This document shows, piece by piece, positions 8,128 through 15,563 of a stretch of 50,517 bases of DNA. The notes below the pieces were generated by a model that was given only the letters and a program-made list of their open reading frames with translations, had not been told where the DNA came from and made no database searches. The position numbers were made by a program, and so were the translations under genes. This DNA comes from Betaproteobacteria bacterium (GTDB lineage: Bacteria; Pseudomonadota; Gammaproteobacteria; Burkholderiales; CAIKXV01), in contig CANGXU010000006.1 in assembly GCA_947457885.1 (NCBI GenBank), positions 1-50,517 on the forward strand, in the 5' to 3' direction. Numbering within the stretch: the stretch's first letter is position 1; each line of letters begins with the position of its first letter.

Positions 8128-8651
8128 CGGCCGGCTCCGGCGCTCGGGGTGGCCGCGGCAGCGTGGCCGGCCGCACCGTCGCTGGCCGGGCCGCCATAGG
8201 CCGCGCGTGCATCCAGCACCGCGTCAACGATCGGAACGTAGCCGGTGCAGCGGCACAGGTTGCCGGACAGCACCTCGCGGATGCGGTCGGCGCTGGCGTG
8301 CGGCTCGTCGGTGAGCAGCGCATGCGCAGTGGTGAGCATGCCCGGCGTGCAGAACCCGCACTGCAGCGCATTGTGGCGGCGGAACGCCGCCTGCAGCGGC
8401 GACAGTGCATCACCGTCGGCCAGCCCTTCGACCGTCGTGATGGAACGGCCTTCGACCTGTACCGCCAGCGTCAGGCAGGAGCGCACGGCTTCGCCGTCGA
8501 CGATCACCGTGCAGGCGCCGCACACCCCGTGCTCGCAACCGACATGGGTGCCGGTGAGCCTGAGGTTGTCGCGCAGGCACAGCGACAGGGTGGTGCGCGG
8601 TTCGACCTGGGCCTTTACCGCATTGCCATTGACCTTGAACGAGACTTCCAT
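8124..8651 (-). CDS. Molybdenum hydroxylase (2Fe-2S)-binding small subunit
   Basis: A 175-aa electron-transfer subunit (CoxS/IorA type). The N-terminal plant-ferredoxin-like domain has CEHGVCGACTV plus a later SC for the first 2Fe-2S cluster. The C-terminal all-helical domain has CGFCTPG and CRCTGY for the second. The family usually ends near residue 155-160; here an Ala/Gly/Pro-rich tail of about 20 residues follows. The ATG at 8651 shares one base with the stop of the FAD subunit, and its own stop overlaps the large-subunit start. The three subunits are therefore translationally coupled, in the order FAD, FeS, Mo. It passes electrons from the Mo site to FAD. Confidence 0.95.
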   Translation of the reverse strand: MEVSFKVNGNAVKAQVEPRTTLSLCLRDNLRLTGTHVGCEHGVCGACTVIVDGEAVRSCLTLAVQVEGRSITTVEGLADGDALSPLQAAFRRHNALQCGFCTPGMLTTAHALLTDEPHASADRIREVLSGNLCRCTGYVPIVDAVLDARAAYGGPASDGAAGHAAAATPSAGAGR

Positions 8652-9556
8652 CAGTGCGACTCCCCGCTGCGATTGATTGCCGTGCCGCCGCTCGTCGTAC
8701 CAGCCAGCGCCCGGATCAGCGCCCGCTCGACCAGCACGCCGACCAGGTTGCGCCGGTAGGCAGCGCTGGCATGCAGGTCGTCCGCGGGATCGCATGCGCC
8801 GGCGGCCGCGCACGCGGCTTCGCCGATCGTGCCGGCATCGACGAGCTGGCCGTCGAGCTTTGCCTCCGCGGCGGGCAGCCGGCGTGGACGGTCGGACGCG
8901 CCGATCACCGCGATGTGCGTATCGAGCGCACGGCCGGCCGTGTCGAGGTCGAACCAGACCGCGGTACCGGCCATCGCGAAGTCGCCGTGCCGGCGTGCGA
9001 GTTCCTCGAATGCACTGGCGCGCGTGGCGGGCCAGGCAGGGAAGGTGATCGCGGTGATCAGCTCATCGGGCTGCAGCACCGTGGTCAGCGCGCCCTCGAA
9101 GAAATCGGCGGCCGCCACGCTGCGGGTGCCGCGCGCGCTGGCGATCTCGATCGTCGCGTCGCAGGCCACTGCGATGCCGGGCAGCTCCGCGGCCGGGTCG
9201 GCGTGGGCGAGGCTGCCGCCGACCGTGCCGCGGTTGCGGATCTGGTAGTGGGCGACGTGCCCGATCGCTTCGGCCAGCAGCGGCAGCGCGGTCTTCAGGC
9301 GTGCATCGCGCTCGATGTCGCGCCAGCGCACCTTCGCGCCCATGCGTACGCCGGCAGCATCGATGTCGATGCGGTCCATGCCCGGCACCCGGCGCAGGTC
9401 CACCAGCAGGCGCGGCGAAGCCAGGCGGAAGGCCAGCACCGGCATCAGGCTCTGACCGCCCGCCAGCGGCTTTGCATCGCCGTCCGGATGGGCGAGCAGC
9501 GCGAGCGCTTCGGGAAGGGTGGCGGGCGCGGCGTATTCGAACTGGGGAGGCTTCAT
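8651..9556 (-). CDS. Molybdenum hydroxylase FAD-binding medium subunit
   Basis: A 301-aa CoxM-type flavoprotein that takes electrons from the 2Fe-2S subunit. The FAD pyrophosphate loops are present: AGGQSLMPVLAFRLASP near residue 37, and IRNRGTVGGSLAHADPAAELP near residue 107. The C-terminal CO-dehydrogenase-flavoprotein domain follows. The start at 9556 (MKPPQFEY) is the usual family start, although only a weak GAG precedes it; coupling with the Bug gene 47 nt upstream may help. It is the first enzyme gene of the operon. The electron acceptor is not evident. Confidence 0.92.
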   Translation of the reverse strand: MKPPQFEYAAPATLPEALALLAHPDGDAKPLAGGQSLMPVLAFRLASPRLLVDLRRVPGMDRIDIDAAGVRMGAKVRWRDIERDARLKTALPLLAEAIGHVAHYQIRNRGTVGGSLAHADPAAELPGIAVACDATIEIASARGTRSVAAADFFEGALTTVLQPDELITAITFPAWPATRASAFEELARRHGDFAMAGTAVWFDLDTAGRALDTHIAVIGASDRPRRLPAAEAKLDGQLVDAGTIGEAACAAAGACDPADDLHASAAYRRNLVGVLVERALIRALAGTTSGGTAINRSGESH

Positions 9557-9603
9557 CGGATGGGCTCGACTGTCTGCGGGGTGATCGGAAAACGGAAGGG
9601 TGA

Positions 9604-10611
9604 CTACTCGGCCTTCACGCCGGCGGTCTTGATGACTTTCGACCAGCGCGCGAGTTCGCTGCGCATGTGGGTGGTCAGTTCCTCCGGCGTGCTGCCTACG
9701 GTGACCGCGTTGAGCGAGGCGAGCTTCTCGCGCGCTTCGCCCGAGCCGAGACCGCGGGCGATCGCCTTCGACAGGATGTCGACCACGTTGCGCGGGGTGC
9801 GGGCCGGCGCATAGACTGCGTACCAGGCCGTCACTTCGAATCCGGGCACACCGCTTTCGCCGACCGTCGGCAGGTCGACGCCCGGCACTCGTTTCGCCGT
9901 GGCGATCGCGATCGCCCTGAGCTTGCCGGACTTGATCTGGCTGACCGCGGCGGTGAGTTCGATCGACATGAACTGCACCTGGCCACCGATCACGTCGGAC
10001 ATCGCGGGCGCCGAGCCTTTGTACGGCACATGGGTGATATCGATGCCGGTGGCGATCTTGAGCATCTCGCCGGCGAGGTGGTGCGGTGAGCCCGTGCCGG
10101 CCGAGCCGTAGGTCAGGCCGGGTTTGCTGCGTGCATACTTGACCAGGTCGGATAGCGTGTTCACCGGTAGCGTCGGGTTGACGACCAGCACATGCGGGAT
10201 CGTCACTACCAGCGACACCGGCGTGAAATCCTTGATCGGGTCGTAGCTGAGTTTCTGCAGTACCGGATTGATGCCGTGGGTCGTCGTCGCTCCGAGCAGC
10301 AGCGTGTATCCGTCGGGTGCCGCGCGCGCGACCTGCTCGGACCCGATCGCGCCGGCGGCACCGGCGCGGTTGTCGACGATGACCGGCTGGCCCAGCTGCT
10401 CGGTGATCACCTGCCCGACCACGCGTGCCGTCAGGTCGAGGGCGCCGCCAGGCGCGAACGGTGCGATCAGGCGAATCGTCTTCGAGGGAAAGGCCGGCTG
10501 CGCGAAGCCCGCTGCCGGCACCGTGGCCAGCACGGCACAGAGGATTACCCGGCACGCTGAGTTTGCCGGACGGACAGAGCGTTCAGTGTTCGGAGCGGGT
10601 GTCAGGCGCAT
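9604..10611 (-). CDS. Bug-family periplasmic solute-binding protein 3 (heads the molybdenum-hydroxylase operon)
   Basis: A 335-aa TctC-type binding protein with a signal peptide ending at GFA-QPAF and motifs FPSKTIRLIAPFAPGGA, IVDNRAGAAGAIG, AAPDGYTLLLG and THVPYKGSAPAM. The start at 10611 (MRLTPAPN) is chosen because GAGAGG stands 8 nt before it; an in-frame ATG at 10671 lacks such a site and overlaps the regulatory region. First gene of a five-gene operon (Bug, FAD, FeS, Mo, Bug). It is the closest relative in the window of the Bug at 4700-5728. It probably captures the substrate, or a related acid, of the hydroxylase. Confidence 0.93.
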   Translation of the reverse strand: MRLTPAPNTERSVRPANSACRVILCAVLATVPAAGFAQPAFPSKTIRLIAPFAPGGALDLTARVVGQVITEQLGQPVIVDNRAGAAGAIGSEQVARAAPDGYTLLLGATTTHGINPVLQKLSYDPIKDFTPVSLVVTIPHVLVVNPTLPVNTLSDLVKYARSKPGLTYGSAGTGSPHHLAGEMLKIATGIDITHVPYKGSAPAMSDVIGGQVQFMSIELTAAVSQIKSGKLRAIAIATAKRVPGVDLPTVGESGVPGFEVTAWYAVYAPARTPRNVVDILSKAIARGLGSGEAREKLASLNAVTVGSTPEELTTHMRSELARWSKVIKTAGVKAE

Positions 10612-10660
10612 GCAGTGGACCTCTCGTGATGGGGTTCGTGCCGGTGTCTGGCCGGACGGC

Positions 10661-10674
10661 GATGTGATCACATC
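10661..10674. promoter_or_regulatory. 14-bp perfect palindrome, likely operator
   Basis: GATGTGATCACATC is a perfect 14-bp inverted repeat in the 214-bp region between the divergent Bug (start 10611) and cupin (start 10826) genes. On the minus strand it lies just after a TAATAT -10-like box (10687-10692), a typical position for a repressor site. The core TGTGATCACA resembles operators of GntR-type regulators; it is shorter than the TGTGA-N6-TCACA site of Crp. No regulator gene is adjacent. Confidence 0.5.
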
Positions 10675-10686
10675 CGGAAGGTGGCG

Positions 10687-10692
10687 ATATTA
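10687..10692 (-). promoter_or_regulatory. Candidate -10 box for the Bug/molybdenum-hydroxylase operon
   Basis: TAATAT on the minus strand, about 76 nt before the Bug start at 10611. No convincing -35 at 17 nt. Its place immediately upstream of the palindrome at 10661-10674 supports a repressible promoter. Confidence 0.3.
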
Positions 10693-10724
10693 CGGCAGCA
10701 CAGGCGGTTCGCGCGCGAGCGTAT

Positions 10725-10734
10725 GGACATGTCC
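10725..10734. promoter_or_regulatory. 10-bp palindrome upstream of the cupin promoter
   Basis: GGACATGTCC is a perfect 10-bp palindrome, 19 bp upstream of the candidate -35 of the cupin gene. It could be an activator site. A 10-bp palindrome can also occur by chance. Confidence 0.25.
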
Positions 10735-10752
10735 GGAAAAAACCGTGCGCGG

Positions 10753-10782
10753 TTGCCTTCGCGCTCAGTGGCGCACTACTAT
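10753..10782 (+). promoter_or_regulatory. Candidate sigma-70 promoter of the cupin gene
   Basis: -35 TTGCCT (10753-10758), 18-bp spacer, -10 TACTAT (10777-10782). Transcription would begin near 10789 and leave a leader of about 37 nt before the cupin ATG. Confidence 0.4.
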
Positions 10783-10825
10783 CGATCGTCGACAATCAGA
10801 CGCAACAACACGAGGAGCGAACACC

Positions 10826-11353
10826 ATGCCAGCTGCACGCCATCCGATGCCCCCGGAACTCGTCGGGCTGCCGCTCGAAACCGTGCTGAAGAAGTTCACC
10901 GGGCGATTCAAGGAAAAGACCGCCGACTGGGCCGCGTTCGAAGACGCGAAGATCGAGGGCTGGAAGCGTGCCCAGCATCGCTTCATCGGCGCCGGCGGCT
11001 CCGGCAAGCACGATGACCCGTCGGTGATCCCGGCGCGCGGCTTCACGCTGTCGATCATGTTCGTCGAGCCGGGCCAGGGCAACGCGGCGCACACCCATGA
11101 GGTCGAGGAGGTGTTCTTCGTGCTGGACGGCTTCCTCGACGTGTTCGTCGAGGACGAGCAGGGCAACCGCGTGACGACCCGGCTGGGCAAGTGGGAGTGC
11201 GTCGCCTGCCCGCCGGGCGTGATCCACGGCTACGACAACAACAGCCTCGAGCCCGTCTACTTCCAGGTGATGCTCGGCCGCGCGAAACCCGAGACGATGG
11301 GTTATGCGGACGAGAAGCTGTACCAGCAGCGGGACGCCCACTTGAAGGGTTGA
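10826..11353 (+). CDS. Cupin-domain protein
   Basis: A 175-aa single-domain cupin. The first cupin motif is visible as AHTHEVEEVFFVLDGFLDV (His, His, Glu metal ligands) and the second as PPGVIHGYDN (third His). The N-terminal 60 residues are helical (MPPELVGLPLETVLKKF). GAGGAG lies 9 nt before the ATG. The gene is monocistronic, divergent from the molybdenum-hydroxylase operon and convergent with the LeuD-like gene 31 nt away. Small cupins of this kind act as isomerases or dioxygenases, or bind ligand; the reaction cannot be told. Confidence 0.85.
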   Translation: MPAARHPMPPELVGLPLETVLKKFTGRFKEKTADWAAFEDAKIEGWKRAQHRFIGAGGSGKHDDPSVIPARGFTLSIMFVEPGQGNAAHTHEVEEVFFVLDGFLDVFVEDEQGNRVTTRLGKWECVACPPGVIHGYDNNSLEPVYFQVMLGRAKPETMGYADEKLYQQRDAHLKG

Positions 11354-11384
11354 CGTCCCGCCGGTCCGGTCTCCGGGTCGGTGC

Positions 11385-11927
11385 TCAGGCGGTCGGCAAG
11401 GCCCAGTCGGGGTGCTGCTTCAGGAACGGCAGCAGCCCGCCCGCGGCGATCAGCGCAAGCACTGCGGGCGGCAGTTTCGGCACCGATGCGCTGAAGCCGC
11501 TGGCCGGCACGGCGATCCGCCCGGCCGCCACGTCGACCTCGATCAGGTCGCCGTCATGAATCGCGGACACGTCGCATTCGGCGATCGGCAGGCCGTTGTT
11601 GATCGCGTTGCGGTAGAACTGGCGGCCGAACGACTGTGCGATCACGGCCGACACCCCCATCGCGCGCAGCACATGCACTGCCTGCTCTCGCGACGAGTTG
11701 ATGCCGAAGTCCTTGCCGGCGACGATCACGTCGCCCGCCTTGATGCGCTGCGCGAACCCGGGCTGCAGCTGCTCGAATGCATGTTCGGCCAGCCACTGGA
11801 CGGATTTGCCCATGTTGTACTTGGCCGAGCAGTGGATGTCGGTGCTGACCTCGTCGCCGAGGCGGTGCACGGTCGCACGGATCGGGGCGACCGTGGATGC
11901 GGTGCCGGTCATGGGTGTCTGCGTCAT
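11385..11927 (-). CDS. LeuD-like hydro-lyase small subunit (aconitase family swivel domain)
   Basis: A 180-aa small subunit of the 3-isopropylmalate dehydratase/homoaconitase type. GDEVSTDIHCSAKYN is the entry loop, and GINSSREQAVHVLRAMGV holds the SSRE substrate-binding motif. NAINNGLPI follows. The start at 11927 (MTQTPMTG) is chosen because AAGGAG lies 7 nt upstream, inside the end of the large-subunit gene; an ATG at 11942 would lack this. Eleven nt separate the two genes. Short length and sequence fit the LeuD2/HacB-like group rather than the 200-plus-residue biosynthetic LeuD. With no leuA or leuB beside it, a catabolic substrate such as a branched malate is more likely than isopropylmalate. 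Confidence 0.85.
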   Translation of the reverse strand: MTQTPMTGTASTVAPIRATVHRLGDEVSTDIHCSAKYNMGKSVQWLAEHAFEQLQPGFAQRIKAGDVIVAGKDFGINSSREQAVHVLRAMGVSAVIAQSFGRQFYRNAINNGLPIAECDVSAIHDGDLIEVDVAAGRIAVPASGFSASVPKLPPAVLALIAAGGLLPFLKQHPDWALPTA

Positions 11928-11938
11928 CTGTGTCTCCT

Positions 11939-13219
11939 TCACGCCGCGCTGCGGATGTCGTACGCGAACTCGCGTGGATCGGTGACGCGCCCGGTCAGCG
12001 CGGATGCGGCCACCGTCGCGGAGGAGGCGATCAGGATCTCCGAATCGGGATTGCCGAGCCGGCCCTTGAAGTTGCGGTTCGCGCTGGAGATCACGCGTTC
12101 GCGGTCGGCGGACATCAGCTTGTGCGTGATGCCCACGCAGGTGCCGCAGCCGGCGGCATCCACCGAGGCACCGGCCTCGGTCAGGATCTCGAACAGCCCT
12201 TCGCGCATCGCGGCGAGGTAGATCGCGCGCGAGGCCGGGGTGACGACCAGGCGCACACCCTTCGCGATCTTCTTCCCCTTGAGGATGCTGGCAGCCTGCC
12301 GGATGTCGTCCAGGCGGCCATTGGTGCAGGTGCCGATCAGCCCGACATGCACCGGCTGGCCTGCCAGTTCCGACACGTCTACCACATCACCGATGTCGTG
12401 GTTGTGCGCCACCTTAGGCGCCAGCGTCGAGGCATCGATCGCAAAGCGGTCGGCGTAGCGCGCATCGCCGTCGGCGGTGACCGGCTTCGGCGCCTGAGCG
12501 CCGTGCGCAGCGAGCCAGGCGACGGTCTTGTCGTCGCATTCGAGGATTGCGGCTTCAGCGCCGAGTTCGGCCGCGTGGTTCGACAGGGTCATGCGGTCGT
12601 CGATCGCCATCGCCGCCACCGCGCTGCCGGTGTATTCGATCACCTTGAAGTTCGCACCTTCGGCACCGAGGCGGCCGAGCATCGCGAGGGTGACATCCTT
12701 GGCCCACACGCCCGGGCCGAGACGCCCGGTGAGCTCGACACGGATCGTTTCCGGAACCCTGAACCAGGTGCGGCCGGTGGCGAGGATGGCAGCCACATCG
12801 GTGCCTTCGTGTCCGGTTCCGTACACATTGAACGCCCCATAGGTCGTCGAATGCGTATCGGTGCCCACCACCAGATCGCCCGCGGTGAAGTGGCCGTGTT
12901 CGGGCAGCACCTGGTGGCAGATGCCGTCGCCGACGTCGTAGATCACCGCTCCGGTACGTTCGCAGAACTCGCGCATGTCGGCATGCACATTCGCCGCCTC
13001 GCGCGATGGCGGCGGCGAGAAGTGGTCGAGCACGAAGGCGGTGCGCGCCGCGTTGGGGAGCTTGTCGAAACCGAGCGTGGCTACCGCCTTCAGGGCGTTG
13101 GCTGCGCGTGCATCGTGCACCATCGCGAAATCGACGCGGGCGACGACCACCTCGCCTGCATTGACCGGGGCGCCGCCCGAACGGGCGCCGAGAATCTTTT
13201 CAGCCAGCGTATGACCCAT
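11939..13219 (-). CDS. LeuC-like hydro-lyase large subunit (aconitase family, 4Fe-4S)
   Basis: A 426-aa large subunit of an aconitase-superfamily dehydratase. It has VGTDTHSTTYGAF, NHAAELGAEAAILECDD, IGTCTNGRLDD (first cluster Cys) and AAGCGTCVG (the other two cluster Cys). The length of about 420 residues fits the LeuC2/homoaconitase-like type instead of the 465-residue biosynthetic LeuC. It is transcribed before the small subunit. Known family reactions include hydration or dehydration of isopropylmalate, homocitrate, citramalate/mesaconate, maleate and 2,3-dimethylmalate. Which applies here is not decided by sequence; the surrounding Bug and PdxA genes argue for catabolism. Confidence 0.88.
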   Translation of the reverse strand: MGHTLAEKILGARSGGAPVNAGEVVVARVDFAMVHDARAANALKAVATLGFDKLPNAARTAFVLDHFSPPPSREAANVHADMREFCERTGAVIYDVGDGICHQVLPEHGHFTAGDLVVGTDTHSTTYGAFNVYGTGHEGTDVAAILATGRTWFRVPETIRVELTGRLGPGVWAKDVTLAMLGRLGAEGANFKVIEYTGSAVAAMAIDDRMTLSNHAAELGAEAAILECDDKTVAWLAAHGAQAPKPVTADGDARYADRFAIDASTLAPKVAHNHDIGDVVDVSELAGQPVHVGLIGTCTNGRLDDIRQAASILKGKKIAKGVRLVVTPASRAIYLAAMREGLFEILTEAGASVDAAGCGTCVGITHKLMSADRERVISSANRNFKGRLGNPDSEILIASSATVAASALTGRVTDPREFAYDIRSAA

Positions 13220-13426
13220 CGCTCAGACCCTTCCATGTGAAGGACGCGATTATGCCCGAGGCAGGCTGCGCATCGGGCCGCCGCAGGCGCCGCGTCCGGT
13301 ATCATCGGCCGCGCAATGCAGAACCGGGCATGCAGCGCCCGGCAGGGTCGACCCGCCGTTGCGGGCCCCCCGTCAATCCGTGCCGAAGTCCTCGAACCAG
13401 GGGCCGGCCGCACCGGAGGAGTTTCC

Positions 13427-14422
13427 GTGATCCATCGTCGCACATGCGCCGTCGGCGCCGTCTGCCTGTCCGTCTCCGTCCTGCTCGCAGTCCTGCTGCC
13501 GGCCCCGGCAGCCGCCCAGGGCAGCTACCCCCAGCGCCCGGTTCGCCTGATCATCCCGTTCGCCCCCGGCGGCGGTACCGACGCGGTCGGCCGCGTGCTC
13601 GCCCAGCAACTCGGCGAGCGGCACGGCCAGACCTTCATCGTCGACAATCGCCCGGCCGGAAGTGGCATCGTCGGCGCGCAGATCGTGTCGCAGGCGCCGG
13701 CCGACGGCTACACGCTGCTGTTCACGTTCAATTCGTTCGCCAGCAGCGCCCGGTTGGTCGAGAAGCTGCCTTACGATCCGGTGCGCGACTTCACGCCGAT
13801 CACGCTGGCCACGACTTCGCCGTTGCTCCTGCTTGCCCATCCGTCGCTGCCGGCGTCGAACATGAAAGAGCTGATCGCGCATGTGAAGGCGAACCAGGGC
13901 AAGCTCAACTACGGATCTTCGGGTAACGGCTCGCCGCCGCACCTGGGCATGGAACTGCTGATGTCGCGCACCGGGCTGTCGATGTCGCACATCCCCTACA
14001 AGGGCATCGGTCCGGCAACCGTGGCGCAACTCGGCAACGAAGTGCAGCTCGCGTTCACGCCGGTGCTGGTCGGCCTGCCGCACATGAAGGCCGGGCGGCT
14101 GAAGGCGATTGCCTCGGGCGCGCCGAAGCGCTCGGCTGCGGTGCCCGACGTGCCGACCGTTGCCGAAGCAGCCGGGCTGCCCGGCTTCGACGTAAGCGGC
14201 TGGTGGGGGCTGCTGGGGCCTGCGAAGCTGCCGCGGCCGATCGTCGACCTGCTCAACGTATCGGTACGCCGGATCCTCGACGACGCCGAGGTGCGCCGCA
14301 ACCTGCTGGCACAGGGCATGGACCCCTCTCCGACCACGCCTGAAGCCTTCGGCGCCCTTATCCGGGACGATATGGCGGTGTGGGGCGACCTCGGGCGCAA
14401 GCTCGGAATCAAGCTGGACTGA
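13427..14422 (+). CDS. Bug-family periplasmic solute-binding protein 4
   Basis: A 331-aa TctC-type binding protein. Translation probably starts at the GTG at 13427, since GGAGGA stands 6 nt before it and the signal peptide (Arg-rich start, leucine/valine core, cut after AAA-QG) follows directly; the frame is open further upstream but without a signal. Motifs are YPQRPVRLIIPFAPGGG, IVDNRPAGSGIVG, APADGYTLLFTF and SHIPYKGIGPATVAQLG. First gene of the Bug-PdxA-Bug operon, divergent from the LeuCD-like pair. Ligand unknown. Confidence 0.92.
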   Translation: MIHRRTCAVGAVCLSVSVLLAVLLPAPAAAQGSYPQRPVRLIIPFAPGGGTDAVGRVLAQQLGERHGQTFIVDNRPAGSGIVGAQIVSQAPADGYTLLFTFNSFASSARLVEKLPYDPVRDFTPITLATTSPLLLLAHPSLPASNMKELIAHVKANQGKLNYGSSGNGSPPHLGMELLMSRTGLSMSHIPYKGIGPATVAQLGNEVQLAFTPVLVGLPHMKAGRLKAIASGAPKRSAAVPDVPTVAEAAGLPGFDVSGWWGLLGPAKLPRPIVDLLNVSVRRILDDAEVRRNLLAQGMDPSPTTPEAFGALIRDDMAVWGDLGRKLGIKLD

Positions 14423-14458
14423 ATTGAAGCACCGAATTGCAGCACTGACCTGCAGCAC
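14419..14458 (+). repeat. Three imperfect 13-14 bp tandem repeats
   Basis: Units CTGAATTGAAGCAC, CGAATTGCAGCAC and TGACCTGCAGCAC follow one another across the Bug stop codon into the 78-nt gap before pdxA. Their role is unknown; replication slippage is the simplest origin. Confidence 0.5.
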
Positions 14459-14460
14459 CC

Positions 14461-14477
14461 TGCCGGGCGACCCGGCA
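14461..14477 (+). other. Short intercistronic hairpin
   Basis: TGCCGGG-CGA-CCCGGCA makes a perfect 7-bp stem with a 3-nt loop between the Bug and PdxA genes. No T tract follows, so it is more likely an RNA-stability or attenuation element than a terminator. Confidence 0.4.
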
Positions 14478-14500
14478 ACTGCCCAAACAAGAGGCTGTAC

Positions 14501-15544
14501 ATGACTGACAAGGTACTCGAGACCCGCCCGCTGATCGGCCTGATGCTGGGCGATCCGACCGGCATCGGCCCGGAGATCGCCTGCCGGATGATCGCCCGAC
14601 GCGCCTGGCCGGCCGGTACCCGGGTGGTCGTAATCGGCGATGCACGCGTGCTGGCGATGGGCCAGGGCGACGCGCAGGTCGAGTTCGCGGTGCGCCGGTA
14701 CCCGCGCGTCGAAGACATCGACTGGAACGAGGTCGAGCAGCCCGGCGGACCGACGCCGCTGATCGACCTCGGCAACATGGACCCGGCGGCGCTGCCGCGC
14801 GCCGAGGCCTCGCCGGAGGCGGGCAAGCTCGCGGGCGACACGCTGAAGGCGATGATCGACATGGCGCTGGCCGGCCGGCTCGATGGCATCTGCTTTGCCC
14901 CGCTCAACAAGGGCGCGATGTTCCGCGGCGGCTGGAACTTCCCGGACGAGCACCAGATGTTTGCCGCGCTCACCGGGCACCAGGGGTTCTACGGCGAGAT
15001 GAACGTCATCGATCAGTTCGCGACGTTCCGGGTGACCTCGCACGTCTCGTTGCGCAAGGCGGTCGACATGGTGCAGCCGCCGCGTGTCGCCGACGCCATC
15101 CGGCTGGCCGACCGGATGCTGCGCGACAAGGGCGTCACCAGCCCGCGCATCGGGGTGGCCGCGCTCAATCCGCACAACGGCGAGAACGGTCTGTTCGGTG
15201 ACGAGGAGATCACGATCATCCGCCCGACGGTGGAGCGGATGCGTGCCGAGGGAATCGGCTGCGTGGGCCCGGTCTCCTCGGATGTCGTGTTCATCAAGGC
15301 GCGTGCCGGCGAGTTCGACGGCGTGGTCATGATGTATCACGACCAGGGTCAGATCGCGACCAAGCTGCTCGGGTTCAACAAGGGCGTGACCGTGACCGCC
15401 GGGCTGCCGACCGTGTTCACCACGCCGGCGCACGGTACCGCCTTCGACATCGTCGGCAAGCACGTGGCCGGCAGCGGCGCGATGGAGGCGGCGATGGACA
15501 TCGGTGCGCGGTTGGCCGCGTCGCGCAAGGCCGGGGCACGCTGA
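14501..15544 (+). CDS. PdxA-family dehydrogenase (4-hydroxythreonine-4-phosphate dehydrogenase-like)
   Basis: A 347-aa PdxA-family NAD-dependent oxidative decarboxylase with LMLGDPTGIGPEI at the N-terminus, the metal-site His residues in TGHQGFY, TSHVSL and MYHDQGQ, and LNPHNGENGLFG. PdxA itself serves pyridoxal-phosphate synthesis. Homologues in catabolic operons (PdxA2) oxidise 4-phospho-threonate or erythronate. Here the gene sits between two Bug genes, with no pdxJ or rsmA beside it, so a catabolic dehydrogenase is more likely. No threonate-type kinase (DUF1537) is nearby, which leaves the substrate open. AGAGG precedes the ATG. Confidence 0.87.
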   Translation: MTDKVLETRPLIGLMLGDPTGIGPEIACRMIARRAWPAGTRVVVIGDARVLAMGQGDAQVEFAVRRYPRVEDIDWNEVEQPGGPTPLIDLGNMDPAALPRAEASPEAGKLAGDTLKAMIDMALAGRLDGICFAPLNKGAMFRGGWNFPDEHQMFAALTGHQGFYGEMNVIDQFATFRVTSHVSLRKAVDMVQPPRVADAIRLADRMLRDKGVTSPRIGVAALNPHNGENGLFGDEEITIIRPTVERMRAEGIGCVGPVSSDVVFIKARAGEFDGVVMMYHDQGQIATKLLGFNKGVTVTAGLPTVFTTPAHGTAFDIVGKHVAGSGAMEAAMDIGARLAASRKAGAR

Positions 15545-15563
15545 ACAACCACAGGAGATGAAG

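Noticed and set aside
5729..8413. Possible fusion of the Bug at 4700 with upstream protein in the same open frame
   Set aside because: The frame is open upstream only as an antisense-like shadow through the molybdenum subunit. A ribosome-binding site and signal peptide mark the Bug start at 5728.
11385..13219. Leucine-biosynthesis leuCD
   Set aside because: No leuA or leuB nearby and the subunits have the short LeuC2/LeuD2-type lengths, so no leu gene names were given.
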